From the NCBI GenBank assembly GCA_018057765.1, contig JAGPDB010000011.1:1-53906 (forward strand): a stretch of 53,906 nucleotides of DNA. The letters are read 5' to 3'. The position numbers and the translations under genes were made by a program. Positions 27,101 through 36,341 of the stretch are shown in pieces. Numbering within the stretch: the stretch's first letter is position 1; every line of letters begins with the position of its first letter. The notes beneath the pieces are model-generated. The model ran no database searches. It saw only the letters and a list, made by a program, of their open reading frames with translations, and was not told the DNA's origin. Origin of the DNA: Acidimicrobiia bacterium (GTDB lineage Bacteria > Actinomycetota > Acidimicrobiia > IMCC26256 > JAGPDB01).

Positions 27101-30100
27101 ATGTTTAAAATGGTAGTCATGCGCGTTATTACGCTGGTTTGCTTACTATCATTCCCAGCGTCATCTTTCGGTAGTGGTCCTATGCCAGAGACTAGTACGG
27201 GAATTTCAACTCCAATAAATGGAAATTACTCAATCTTACGTGGAACAGCCACGGGTGAATCAATAAGCGAATACGGATTTGAGTATGGTGAAACAACGCA
27301 ATATGGTTCAACTACCTCGTCTTCACGACAGCTCCTTGATGTTGCGACACTAATTGAAAATGGGAGCATAAGTTTTGGAAGTTCTGGCGATCCCAATGAT
27401 GAGTTGGGCTATGTTGAAGGAATTTCACGAGATAGTGAAGGCAATATTTTTGTTGTTGACGCAAATAATGATGCTATCCGTAAGTATTCCTCTACTGGCA
27501 AATTCTTACTCAAATTTGGAACAACCGGTACAGATCCAGGACAATTTAATAGAGTTGGTCCAATAGCTATTGATTCAGATGACAATGTTTATCTAGGTGA
27601 TATGTATAATAACCGTGTACAAAAATTTGATACACAAGGTAATTTTATCAACTTAATTAATTCTGATGTTTCTGGCGAGAATTTCCATAATCCAATGGCA
27701 ATCGCGCTCGATGCCGACGACAATCTCTATATTGCGGATTCTTGGATTTCGAAATATGATTCCAATGGCAACCACATTGCTGAAATAGCATCTGATGGAT
27801 ATGGATCCGAGCACTCATCATTTGGTGGAATAGATATTGACAATTCTGGAAATATATTTACATCAGAAATGAACAGTTCAACTGTTCGCAAATATGGTTC
27901 CGATGGGATACTTATAAATTCATTCGATACAACATACAATAATCATCAAAATATTAATTATACAGGAAGCATCAATCTCGATAGTTCAGGTAATATTTTT
28001 GTTACTGACGAATATGATAGGCGTATACAAGTATATAGCCCAACGGGAACATATATTGGAGAAACTAATCCATCCGAATCATGGAGCTCAATTTATATTG
28101 CAGATGATGACACTATCTATTACAGTGGATATTCTGGTATTGGTATATACGCTTTAGCTCTGGAACCGGGCACTTTTTCGGCGCAAACAGATTTATTGCA
28201 ATGTAATACTCAATATCACTATCGTTCTTATGCAACAAATGAAAATGGAACATCTTATGGGCAAGATTCAACAATTGATACTGGTGATTGTCCTGACGGT
28301 CCTGAAAATGTTCTTGCTTCACCAACTGGTCGTACAGTTACACTTTCGTGGAGTAGCGATACAGACCCAGATGTCTTGTCACATTATCTAATTGAATATA
28401 AAAAGTCTTCAGATTCCAATTGGACTGAACAACATACTTTAATGGATCAAGATGCACCTAATACTGGAACAATTGCAGGTCTTGAACCGCAAACACAATA
28501 TGATTTTCGTATTGCACTAGTTTCAGGAAACCAAAATAGTGGAATGTCAAATTCGAACTGGTCAGATACAACTATTGCTAGCACTGCATCTGTTTCAACA
28601 TATCAAATTTCTACTTGCGAACAATTCGAATCAATTGGTGTCAATCCAGATACATATGTAACAGGTGATCAAGAGGGTATATATCTTTTAGCAAATGACA
28701 TTGATTGTTCTCAGTCACATAATTGGACATGGAAAAATGTAGAAATTGATGATGCGTCTATAGAAGTTGAGGGTTTCCTTCCTATCATGAAACCAGATGC
28801 TATCGGAGGTGCTTTACATGGTTTCCGTGGTGAACTAAACGGAAATGATCACAGTATTTCAAATATTTCACAGAGCTCGTATGTATATAGTGGAGTTTTC
28901 TATTCTTTGCAAGGAGCTTATATCCACGATATTGCATTTGATAATCTATCCATTCAGATAAACTTACCACGAGGATATATTGGTGGTTTAGCGGCTACTA
29001 GTGAGGGAAATGTAAAGATCGAAGATGTTAGTATTAACGGAGATTTGACTAGTGTTGTTGACACAAGGCCACATTTGGCAAATATACACATTTCAGGTGG
29101 TATAGCAGTTGCCCCTAACGGTCATATTTTTATTGGCGATTTTGAGAATGTAATAGAAACCGACGATCAAGGTATTGAGATAAATAGATTTTCAGGAGAT
29201 TTTCATGAAGTAACAGATTTGGATATTGATGGTAGCGGAAATATTTTTGTGACCGATCGTTCATCACAAAATGTATATAAATATGACTCAGAAGGTACAC
29301 TTCTAGGAACGGTAAATCCAGATACTTCAGGCTCTAATCCTGGTTCATTTCCTATGTCTTCAGCCATTGCTCCAAATGGAGATATTTATATTGCGGGCTG
29401 GTCTGAATCGCATCCGCTCCAAAAGTTTGATTCAAGTTTCAATCTTTTAAATAATAGCACTCAGTATGGACAAGATCCTGGACAATTGAGTCAAGCTTAT
29501 GGTGTTGCAATTAATCTTGAAGGTCATATTTTTGTTACTGATAATTCACGAAAAATTTCTGAATTTGATTCAAATTTAAATTATGTTTCTGGTTTTTCAT
29601 CACCTGTTCCAAGTTATGATTTTGGGTATAACATTGCTTTCGATCAGCAAGGAAACTTTTATGTAGGAACTAGTGTTGCTGGTGTAGTGCTAAAGCTTAA
29701 TGCTGAACGAGAATTTCTAAACCAGATTGGCCCAACAGGTGTAAGAGCTAATTATGGTTTTATGGGGTTGGGTGTTGACTCTCAAGGTAATGTTTATAAA
29801 TCAAATCCACTAAATTATCATGTTGAACTCTATGATACTGACGGAAATTTCTCGCGCAGGATCGGAACAAGTAACAACCTTGAGTCGGAACTTACTGTTG
29901 GTGGGCTAATTGGTTATTCTGGCTTCCCTAATCAAACAACTCCAATAGCTATATCAAAATCTTCTGTTGACATGTCAATTAATCTTGAAAATGGTCAGCC
30001 TTTACAACCTACAGTTACTATAGGGGGGGTTATTGGTTCCGGAATTGGAAATATTAATCAAACTGTATCAAGCGGCGACATTACTACCACTGGAGGGATA

Positions 30101-31051
30101 TTGTATTTTGTTGGTGGTATTGCAGGTTATTTTGCTGGTAGCATTATTGATTCGCATACAAATAATATTGTTAACATTAGTGGTAGCGAAATTAATACGA
30201 TAGTAAATGGTGGATTAGCAGCTTCGGCAAGAATTGAAGAACTCACAGATGACAATTTTATTATTCATGAATCGAATATCGAAAATTCATATTCTGCAGG
30301 TACGCTGACTCTTGCCGGTGGAAATGATGCTGAAGTAGTAGTTGGTGGGATAGCAGGTATGTATCAAGGTAGTACATTCAAAAATGTGTTTAGTGCACGA
30401 ACCAATAATATTAATATGGATCGTTCAACAAATGGAATGAATGTACCTGTGAGCGGTCTAGTTGGCATGATAATGGTAGATGCAGACGCAGTCATAAATA
30501 ACGCTTTTGATGTAACTTTGGCGGGTACAGATATTTGTTTCGGGATGTTGTATAGCTTTTTAACAGGCCCTGGGGATGCTTCTGGGCTTGATTGTAATTT
30601 AGCTAATGTTGATGGTAATGATCCTGATCATTTTAAAAACAATAATCAGGTAGAACCATTGGTCGACTGGAATTTTGATCAAATTTGGTTAGCGGAAGCT
30701 GGTGTCTATCCTCAATTGAAAGTTAAGGGCATATCAGTTAATCATGGACCTGATGAAAATCCTGGTGCTAATGAAAGTCCCGTTGATACTCCTAACGATA
30801 ATCCGAATGAAGTAGTTGATACTGCTAATGGTAGTAATCAAGATAGTTCTGCAAATGCAGATAACCCATCGAGAGGTAAAGCTCTAAACTCTGGAAGCTC
30901 TAAACCTATACTTGGTCAGTTATCTCTAACTGGTTCTAATAGTTTTGATGCAGCAATACTTTCCTTAAATCTAATAGTTCTGGGTTTTGTTTTAGTCTTG
31001 TTGGTTCGTGGACGTTCTATCGCAAAAAACTTACGGTCCAACTATAAATAG
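27101..31051 (+). CDS. Giant surface protein: NHL propeller, Fn3, GLUG domain with nested NHL propeller, LSLTG anchor
   Basis: 1316 residues. A short signal peptide (VITLVCLLSFPASSFG) is followed by a first NHL-type beta-propeller (about 90-350; repeats such as GISRDSEGNIFVVDANN). A fibronectin type III domain follows (about 399-490). A GLUG-type beta-helical domain starts at about 570 (FRGELNGNDHSISNIS). It is interrupted at about 655-925 by a second NHL block (GIAVAPNGHIFIGDF onward) and resumes at about 930-1150 (LTVGGLIGYSG). An acidic Pro/Asn/Ser linker leads to LSLTG (30920-30934), a membrane helix and a basic tail. It is probably wall-anchored by the sortase at 886-1524. TACAAT at 27095-27100 suggests transcription begins inside the first codons, so translation may start at ATG 27110 or 27119 instead of 27101. 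Divergent from the B-repeat gene. Confidence 0.88.
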   Translation: MFKMVVMRVITLVCLLSFPASSFGSGPMPETSTGISTPINGNYSILRGTATGESISEYGFEYGETTQYGSTTSSSRQLLDVATLIENGSISFGSSGDPNDELGYVEGISRDSEGNIFVVDANNDAIRKYSSTGKFLLKFGTTGTDPGQFNRVGPIAIDSDDNVYLGDMYNNRVQKFDTQGNFINLINSDVSGENFHNPMAIALDADDNLYIADSWISKYDSNGNHIAEIASDGYGSEHSSFGGIDIDNSGNIFTSEMNSSTVRKYGSDGILINSFDTTYNNHQNINYTGSINLDSSGNIFVTDEYDRRIQVYSPTGTYIGETNPSESWSSIYIADDDTIYYSGYSGIGIYALALEPGTFSAQTDLLQCNTQYHYRSYATNENGTSYGQDSTIDTGDCPDGPENVLASPTGRTVTLSWSSDTDPDVLSHYLIEYKKSSDSNWTEQHTLMDQDAPNTGTIAGLEPQTQYDFRIALVSGNQNSGMSNSNWSDTTIASTASVSTYQISTCEQFESIGVNPDTYVTGDQEGIYLLANDIDCSQSHNWTWKNVEIDDASIEVEGFLPIMKPDAIGGALHGFRGELNGNDHSISNISQSSYVYSGVFYSLQGAYIHDIAFDNLSIQINLPRGYIGGLAATSEGNVKIEDVSINGDLTSVVDTRPHLANIHISGGIAVAPNGHIFIGDFENVIETDDQGIEINRFSGDFHEVTDLDIDGSGNIFVTDRSSQNVYKYDSEGTLLGTVNPDTSGSNPGSFPMSSAIAPNGDIYIAGWSESHPLQKFDSSFNLLNNSTQYGQDPGQLSQAYGVAINLEGHIFVTDNSRKISEFDSNLNYVSGFSSPVPSYDFGYNIAFDQQGNFYVGTSVAGVVLKLNAEREFLNQIGPTGVRANYGFMGLGVDSQGNVYKSNPLNYHVELYDTDGNFSRRIGTSNNLESELTVGGLIGYSGFPNQTTPIAISKSSVDMSINLENGQPLQPTVTIGGVIGSGIGNINQTVSSGDITTTGGILYFVGGIAGYFAGSIIDSHTNNIVNISGSEINTIVNGGLAASARIEELTDDNFIIHESNIENSYSAGTLTLAGGNDAEVVVGGIAGMYQGSTFKNVFSARTNNINMDRSTNGMNVPVSGLVGMIMVDADAVINNAFDVTLAGTDICFGMLYSFLTGPGDASGLDCNLANVDGNDPDHFKNNNQVEPLVDWNFDQIWLAEAGVYPQLKVKGISVNHGPDENPGANESPVDTPNDNPNEVVDTANGSNQDSSANADNPSRGKALNSGSSKPILGQLSLTGSNSFDAAILSLNLIVLGFVLVLLVRGRSIAKNLRSNYK

Positions 31052-31065
31052 GCAATAAAGACCAT

Positions 31066-31094
31066 TTGCACTATATAGACGTATAGCCTAAACT
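31066..31094 (+). promoter_or_regulatory. Promoter of a leaderless gene
   Basis: TTGCAC (31066-31071), 17-base spacer, TAAACT (31089-31094), then six bases to the ATG at 31101. The expected start of transcription coincides with the start codon. Confidence 0.55.
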
Positions 31095-31100
31095 TTATAT

Positions 31101-31562
31101 ATGAAAATTAAAATAGCGGATATTTCTGATATAGCACGTATTTGTGAACTAGACCTTTTCAACGAAATCCTACTCAGGCTGTACTCTTTAAAAGAAGAAG
31201 ACATACAGTTGCATGAACAACTTGTAGAAGAAATTAAATATAACCCTATGTCTGATCCTGCAAATACTTTGTTGGTTCAAATGCTTTATCAGGTACTTCA
31301 TGATTTAGACAAAAAGGACGAACTTCCGCCAGAATTAAAATACAAATATCATCTAACAGATTTTTTGATTATTGAGTCAGGTATTTTAGCTTCAATAGAT
31401 CAAAATTCTGTTAGAGAATTTATGGCTAAAAATGGTTTTAATTCGGAAAGAGTTGAAGAAATAATTGATCTAAATAGCAAATTTCAAGCAAGCATAGAAG
31501 CTGTTACTCAAAAACTACAAAGCGACCCAGAATCACCAGCACAACCCTACATTGGTCTTTAG
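31101..31562 (+). CDS. Unknown helical protein (153 aa)
   Basis: I do not recognise a family. The protein is acidic, soluble and predicted almost fully alpha-helical, with amphipathic heptad-like segments (IARICELDLFNEILLRLYSLKEED and KFQASIEAVTQKLQ) and no membrane segment or cysteine motif. It has its own leaderless-type promoter (31066-31094). A perfect 16-base palindrome follows its stop at 31575. Neighbours give no functional hint: a surface protein upstream and DUF488 downstream. Confidence 0.72.
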   Translation: MKIKIADISDIARICELDLFNEILLRLYSLKEEDIQLHEQLVEEIKYNPMSDPANTLLVQMLYQVLHDLDKKDELPPELKYKYHLTDFLIIESGILASIDQNSVREFMAKNGFNSERVEEIIDLNSKFQASIEAVTQKLQSDPESPAQPYIGL

Positions 31563-31574
31563 TCCGATTATACA

Positions 31575-31590
31575 TTTGCTCGCGAGCAAA
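31575..31590. repeat. Perfect 16-bp palindrome
   Basis: TTTGCTCGCGAGCAAA, followed after CAA by TTTT. It could be a short terminator (six-base stem, CGCG loop) for the 153-residue gene or an operator for the DUF488 gene, whose ATG is 57 bases further on. Confidence 0.5.
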
Positions 31591-31646
31591 CAATTTTAAA
31601 ATCCTAAACTTTAATATGACTATGTATTAGTAGTAATCTAACGATT

Positions 31647-32183
31647 ATGCTAGATACAATTTTTACTATAGGACATTCCACACGTACTATAGAAGAATTC
31701 ATTTCTCTATTAAATACTTACGATATTTCTCTTGTAGTTGATGTGAGAACCATCCCTAAATCACGTCACAATCCTCAATTTGGTGAGGATGAAATATCAA
31801 AAAGTCTCAAGGCTGCAAAAATTAAATATAAACAACTTCCACTATTGGGTGGATTGAGACCTACGACTAAAGATTCTATAAATATGGCATGGCGGAACAC
31901 CTCATTTCGTGGCTTTGCTGATTATATGCAAACGAAAGATTTCGAGAAAGGTATCGGACAGCTTTTAAAACTGGCTAAAAAAGATATAACTACAATTATG
32001 TGTGCAGAAGCAGTACCTTGGCGTTGTCATCGTTCATTAATCGGAGATGCACTATTAGTTCGCGATATAAAAGTATGCGATATTATGACAGAGAAATCTT
32101 TAAAACCTCATAAGCTCACTGGATGGGCGCAAGTACAAGGAACAACTGTCACTTATCCCGGTGAGCAGATTCAACTATTTTAA
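31647..32183 (+). CDS. DUF488 family protein
   Basis: A 178-residue protein matching DUF488: N-terminal TIGHSTRTIEEF, then VVDVRTIPKSRHNPQF, LGGLRP, and the C-terminal box CAEAVPWRCHRSLIGD with two conserved Cys. The biochemical role of the family is not established; the conserved Arg, His and Cys residues suggest a metal or nucleic-acid related activity. TAATCT (31634-31639) lies seven bases before the ATG, suggesting a leaderless mRNA. It converges on the DsbA-family gene with a four-base overlap of the ends. Confidence 0.85.
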   Translation: MLDTIFTIGHSTRTIEEFISLLNTYDISLVVDVRTIPKSRHNPQFGEDEISKSLKAAKIKYKQLPLLGGLRPTTKDSINMAWRNTSFRGFADYMQTKDFEKGIGQLLKLAKKDITTIMCAEAVPWRCHRSLIGDALLVRDIKVCDIMTEKSLKPHKLTGWAQVQGTTVTYPGEQIQLF

Positions 32184-32830
32184 CAACTAGTAGCTTTGGT
32201 ATTTTCCCAAGCTTGATTTAGACCTTCAAGTATTACATTGGTACCTTGCGCTCCTGAAATTCCATATTCCATATTGAACACAAACATAGGAACGCCGCTA
32301 ATTCCGAGTTCAGCTGCATGATACTTATCGGCTTCTACATCATTTGCAAAATCAGAGCTATCTAACATTTCTGAAACCTCAGTTTTGTCAAGTCCAATTT
32401 CATGTGCAAGTTTTATAAGAACGTCTTGATGACCAATATTTAACCCATCAGTAAAATATGCTTTTAGTAACTGCTCTTTAACTTCGGATTGTTTATTTTT
32501 TGTAACAGCATATTGTAAAAGCCTGTGTGCATCAAAAGTATTTGTAAGTTTCATATCGTCAAAATTTAGTTCAATATCATATTGTTTTACATCACTAAAA
32601 GTTCGGCTATTAGATTCACGCATTTCCTCTTGTGTCTTGCCAAATTTTTCTGAGAGCATCTCGTAGGCACTTATTTCATTATCGATTTGTGCATCTGGGT
32701 CTAGTTGAAACGAATGATACCTAACATTTACTTGATCTCTATGTTCGAATTGATGGAGAGCTAAATCAAATTGTTTTTTGCCAACATAACAAAAAGGACA
32801 GGCAATATCGGACCAAATATCTACATTCAT
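32180..32830 (-). CDS. DsbA-family (FrnE-like) oxidoreductase
   Basis: A 216-residue thioredoxin-fold protein from the ATG at 32830, chosen because GGGGGAAT precedes it; the frame is open further upstream to 32857 without such a site. The active-site CPFC is in WSDIACPFCYVGKKQF, and the cis-Pro region is GISGVPMFVFN. The helical insertion (SEKFGKTQEEM through KLAHEIGLD) is typical of the FrnE/2-hydroxychromene isomerase-like branch. There is no signal peptide, so it is cytoplasmic and probably acts in thiol redox or stress defence. Confidence 0.9.
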   Translation of the reverse strand: MNVDIWSDIACPFCYVGKKQFDLALHQFEHRDQVNVRYHSFQLDPDAQIDNEISAYEMLSEKFGKTQEEMRESNSRTFSDVKQYDIELNFDDMKLTNTFDAHRLLQYAVTKNKQSEVKEQLLKAYFTDGLNIGHQDVLIKLAHEIGLDKTEVSEMLDSSDFANDVEADKYHAAELGISGVPMFVFNMEYGISGAQGTNVILEGLNQAWENTKATSC

Positions 32831-32998
32831 AATTCCCCCAAAGAATCTTAAGAGCATTATGCTAGTGCGGTCTTGTGGAAATCACCAGTTACCACTGTGT
32901 CACAAGTCTACCCAAATAGTTTTTTGGAGAATTTTCCTTAAAAAACATTGAGAAGTCGTTTGCTAGATATGTATTAAAAAATCTGATAATTATAAAAA

Positions 32999-33787
32999 TT
33001 AATTAAGTGATGTTTGCTTGATAGATGGCGGAGCAGTGCGACCTGATACAAGTAATGATCCATTAATCCCAGCTAATTCTCTTAACAATTCATCTAGGTG
33101 GCTGCTAAGTTCATCTTTTGAAATATTACTTTTTGCTGTTACACCTAAAATGTGTGCTAGTTCTCCATTATATGTACAACTAGCTACATCAAATCTTACA
33201 CACCAATCTTTCTTGCTCATTAGAGCCTCAATAGCTGCATACTCAAAACGATTCAATCTGCTTTTGTCTACATTAGTTATTTGGTTAGTGTTGATTGTTT
33301 TAAAAGCCTGTGGCATCGATGCTTGAAAATAGGAATTAACATGGTCGAGATCTACAATAATAGGAGTATTTTCTTTTATAGCGACTATACCAATTCGATC
33401 AAGAACAGCTGAAGCTATAACATTTCTTAAGAGAGTAGGGATGACTCTAATTTCTGTGTCTTCAGTAAAATATGCATGTGCTCGTTCTTCTGTTGGGAAT
33501 ATACTAACAACAGCGTTAGTTGGAGAAACAAGATTATTGATCGCAATTGTATTCGAGGTTATGTCTTCTGGATCTGCAAGCATCATTTGAAGATGCTCAA
33601 GTGTTTCAATCACTACTGTTCCTTCCCCAAGTGCGGTATTACAGAATCCTACATAAACCTCTAAATCAAGTAATTCCTGGGGGATTACGAAACTTGCTGG
33701 CAAGGTACTCTTTCTAGCAAATATCTCTATTAGAGCATCGAAATTTGATTTTGGCTCTTTAGGTTTTGGTCTGTTTCTATGTGTCAT
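32999..33787 (-). CDS. SseB-like protein of unknown function (paralogue of 52592-53392)
   Basis: A 262-residue soluble protein with no signal peptide. It aligns over its length with the gene at 52592-53392: LLDLEVYVGFCNT against KFKDLTIYIAYST, RIGIVAIKENTPIIVDLDHVN against KLGIVVIGDLKVAAVVSPERVN, and KKDWCVRFDVAS against QTKLWCLNYRLN. The N-terminal half resembles SseB N-terminal-type domains, in which a test on a stored numeric value is followed by DPED-like and SVFPTEE-like strands. This is a loose resemblance. AAGGAAG precedes the ATG. Function unknown; no operon partner on this strand nearby. Confidence 0.72.
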   Translation of the reverse strand: MTHRNRPKPKEPKSNFDALIEIFARKSTLPASFVIPQELLDLEVYVGFCNTALGEGTVVIETLEHLQMMLADPEDITSNTIAINNLVSPTNAVVSIFPTEERAHAYFTEDTEIRVIPTLLRNVIASAVLDRIGIVAIKENTPIIVDLDHVNSYFQASMPQAFKTINTNQITNVDKSRLNRFEYAAIEALMSKKDWCVRFDVASCTYNGELAHILGVTAKSNISKDELSSHLDELLRELAGINGSLLVSGRTAPPSIKQTSLN

Positions 33788-33866
33788 CTTTACTTCCTTG
33801 TTGATGCTCGATATAGTTTATTAGATTAATATATTTATGTCTAAAATTTAGGCTAGAATTTTATTC

Positions 33867-34814
33867 GTGATTAAATCTAATATTAAAGTTCCAGCACCAT
33901 CGAAGAAATTTGTCTATAAAATATCAGCATTAGTATTAATTGTTTTGTTGGTAATAATTGCTTTGGCTGGTGCTCCCTTAAAGAAAGTTCCTGCAGACAA
34001 AATTGCGCTTTCTTATGGAGGAGGTCTTTTTGAAGGCGCGCAATATCAAGATACTATTGAGCCAGGTTCAAGTCTAAAATTTAATGGCTTTTATGACAAG
34101 TGGTATGAATATCCAACTACACAACGCAACTTTATTCTTACTGATTCTGGCGAAGGCGAGGAACAATCGGGGGGTATTGATGCTCCCGATAAAAATGGTG
34201 TGAGTGAAAGAGTTGAGCTAACTGTTACTTTTAAACTTAATACAAGCAAAATTCGAAAGTTCCATGAGTCTATTGGCCTGAAATATAAAGCGTGGACAGA
34301 ATATGGATGGAACCGTATGCTTTCAGAGAATTTCCGTGGTCCGTTATATTCTGCTGTTCAACAAAAGTTACGTGAATATACAACTGATGAGATACGTGTT
34401 TCGCCAGATGTAATTGTTTCTGTGCAAGATGATGTTGAAGCGAATCTACGTAAAGATATTGTAAAACTTTTGGGTGATGAATATTTTTGTGGTCCTGATT
34501 ATAAGTTAGATTCAAAAGAATGTCCTGATTTAAAAGTGAGTATCAAATCCATTACACCTCCACGAGAAGTTATTGCATCATATAATGATCAGAAAACTTC
34601 ACAAAATAAAATCATTGTCGCTACAAATAATGCCTTGGCTCAAATAGAAAAAGCCAAGGGTGAACAAGCCTCTAAAGATGCTGTTGCTCAAGCTTTGACT
34701 AGTGAATATTTAGCATATTTAAAAGTGCAAGCATTACAAGCCTGTGCAGCTAATTCAAATTGCACTCTTGTGGTAGGCGGTAATGACATAAATGTGAATA
34801 CTGGGAGCAAGTAG
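33867..34814 (+). CDS. SPFH/band 7-like membrane protein
   Basis: A 315-residue protein with an N-terminal membrane anchor (residues 20-38) and an SPFH-type domain (about 40-240; KVPADKIALSYGGG and RVELTVTFKLN), followed by a helical coiled stretch (about 240-295, KTSQNKIIVATNNALAQIEKAKGEQ). SPFH proteins form membrane-associated oligomers that scaffold or regulate proteases and lipids. Two Cys near the C-terminus (QACAANSNCT) could form a disulfide if that part is outside. The GTG start lies seven bases after TAGAAT (33854-33859), again a leaderless pattern. Confidence 0.82.
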   Translation: MIKSNIKVPAPSKKFVYKISALVLIVLLVIIALAGAPLKKVPADKIALSYGGGLFEGAQYQDTIEPGSSLKFNGFYDKWYEYPTTQRNFILTDSGEGEEQSGGIDAPDKNGVSERVELTVTFKLNTSKIRKFHESIGLKYKAWTEYGWNRMLSENFRGPLYSAVQQKLREYTTDEIRVSPDVIVSVQDDVEANLRKDIVKLLGDEYFCGPDYKLDSKECPDLKVSIKSITPPREVIASYNDQKTSQNKIIVATNNALAQIEKAKGEQASKDAVAQALTSEYLAYLKVQALQACAANSNCTLVVGGNDINVNTGSK

Positions 34815-34837
34815 AGCAGTTGCTTCAAATAATTAAT

Positions 34838-34874
34838 TTAGTTCAGATCCTGTCTATTCAGGTGGCAGAACTAA
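34838..34874 (+). terminator. Possible interrupted hairpin after the SPFH gene
   Basis: TTAGTTC (34838-34844) pairs with GAACTAA (34868-34874), and inside it CCTG (34849-34852) pairs with CAGG (34859-34862). There is no U-run, so termination is uncertain. Confidence 0.3.
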
Positions 34875-34955
34875 TTTAACTCATAATTAATCAACTCACG
34901 ATGGTTTAAACTAAATGGGCATTATGGTGTAAATGAAATCTCTAAGTCAATAATC

Positions 34956-35219
34956 TCAATTCGTTTGCTTTATTGTCAGGTCTATGGATATATTTCCTTT
35001 AATTTTTTTACTGATATTTTCTACAATTACAAAACTTAATTTTGGGTCGTCTTCTTTCCAGGCTGGTATTACTTCGTCAGTAATCCAAGTTCGAACATCT
35101 TCTAAATTTGAAGGCTTACCATAATTTAGATATTTGATGATCACTTCTTCTAGGCACTCTAAATGTGCTTGTACATCTTCAATTGTTAATGTTCGTAAGG
35201 TAATGCGTGAGCATGTCAA
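34956..35219 (-). pseudogene. Remnant of a GNAT acetyltransferase (N-terminal half only)
   Basis: The 87-residue frame begins RITLRTLTIEDVQAHLECLEEV and continues to LSFVIVENISKKIKGNISI, the pattern of the first half of a RimJ/RimL-type GNAT enzyme. It stops where the acetyl-CoA binding motif (RGKGxG-like) should follow. I find no such motif in any frame of the 140 bases downstream, which are rich in stops. The only start available is TTG with no clear ribosome site. I read it as a decayed gene; a short functional derivative is less likely. Confidence 0.55.
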
Positions 35220-35314
35220 AATAGGTGATTACGTAAATAGAGTTTATAGTATTTTTATATTGACAATTACTGCTACTAAATAATTAGATAAAGAAATAGT
35301 TGTCGATATTGGGC

Positions 35315-35878
35315 TTATTTCTTAGAGATATATTTGTTGTCTTTTATATAAAAACGCCATAATGTATCTTGTCCTTTTGACAAGCCTATTCTTTTCGTCG
35401 TGACTATATTATCTGGACTAACTTCTGGCATAAGTAGAAGTTTTAATGGCTCTCTAGATAAATAGTGTCCATTTAAATCTTTGCTTATATCTAATGCTTT
35501 ACAAAGTTTTGATGGTCCATTACTAATTGTCACACCGTCATGACCGTTTCGTAATAATTTCATTTCGTCGTGGCCGTATATAGGTTCGACGGCTCTAATA
35601 AGTGCAGCTTCACCAAAACCTTGTGGGCCTGTCACTACATTGCAACAATAATGCATTCCATATATAAAATAAACGTATAGGAAGCCAGCTTTTTCAAACA
35701 TGATTTCGTTACGTTTAGTCTTACCACAAAAAGTGTGACTACCCGGATCGTTTTGGTCGTATGCCTCAGTTTCAACTATACGCGCGCGTATTATTTTTTC
35801 ATTTATAGTTCGTTCAAGCACACAGCCTAATAGTCTCTTTGCAGCTTGATCAGTTGGACAGATGAGATCATTAAACAT
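35315..35878 (-). CDS. DNA-3-methyladenine glycosylase (AAG/MPG family)
   Basis: A 187-residue base-excision repair enzyme that removes alkylated purines. Family motifs: catalytic-glutamate region RIVETEAYDQNDPGSHTFCGKT, then FLYVYFIYGMHYCCNVVT, GEAALIRAVEP, and the binding-loop ISNGPSKLCKALDI. Full length for the bacterial MPG-type family (InterPro: methylpurine-DNA glycosylase). Unrelated to AlkA or Tag. Encoded just downstream of the hemerythrin gene, seven bases apart, probably in one transcript. Confidence 0.93.
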   Translation of the reverse strand: MFNDLICPTDQAAKRLLGCVLERTINEKIIRARIVETEAYDQNDPGSHTFCGKTKRNEIMFEKAGFLYVYFIYGMHYCCNVVTGPQGFGEAALIRAVEPIYGHDEMKLLRNGHDGVTISNGPSKLCKALDISKDLNGHYLSREPLKLLLMPEVSPDNIVTTKRIGLSKGQDTLWRFYIKDNKYISKK

Positions 35879-35885
35879 ATTTATT

Positions 35886-36341
35886 TTAACTATTAGATAA
35901 CTTCTTTTTCATTCTGTCGTAATCTTTAATATATTCTTTATTTAATTTTGTCTTTTGTGTTTCGGATAATATTCGTCCAGAAAGTTGGAAGAAACCTTTT
36001 TCTTCATCCTTAAAATGATGATGTATTTTCTCTGAAAGTTCTTTTGCGTGTTTAATAAATGCTTTACCTTTTGGATCAAGACTACGAATTTTCTCGATCA
36101 TTTCTTCATGTTCATGATGTTCAGATAATGCATGTCGCGATTCAGATAATCCTGCATCATGCATAAGACAAGGCGCATATAAAAAGCGTTCTTCAGCAGC
36201 TGCGTGAGCCTGAAGCTCAATAGCAAGCGCTAAAAACGACTCTTTCCTTTTAGAAGGCGACGATCTAGTAGAAGTCATTGTTCTTGTGTATTTTCTAGCT
36301 AAATCGTGGCTTTTTCTTAGTTCATCAAAAATTGTCGACAT
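35886..36341 (-). CDS. Hemerythrin HHE-domain protein
   Basis: A 151-residue four-helix protein. The iron-ligand pattern is visible: His12 in LRKSHDL, His51 and Glu55 in ELQAHAAAEERFLY, and further His and Glu in ESRHALSEHHEHEEM and KIHHHFKDEEKGFF. Hemerythrin-like proteins bind a di-iron centre and sense or store oxygen or react with NO. It is a close paralogue of the gene at 50871-51323 (shared AHAAAEERFLYAP / AHSGAEERFLYAP and SLDPKGKAF / KLDPKGEAF). AAGGAT precedes the ATG; the DNA glycosylase gene follows. Confidence 0.92.
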   Translation of the reverse strand: MSTIFDELRKSHDLARKYTRTMTSTRSSPSKRKESFLALAIELQAHAAAEERFLYAPCLMHDAGLSESRHALSEHHEHEEMIEKIRSLDPKGKAFIKHAKELSEKIHHHFKDEEKGFFQLSGRILSETQKTKLNKEYIKDYDRMKKKLSNS

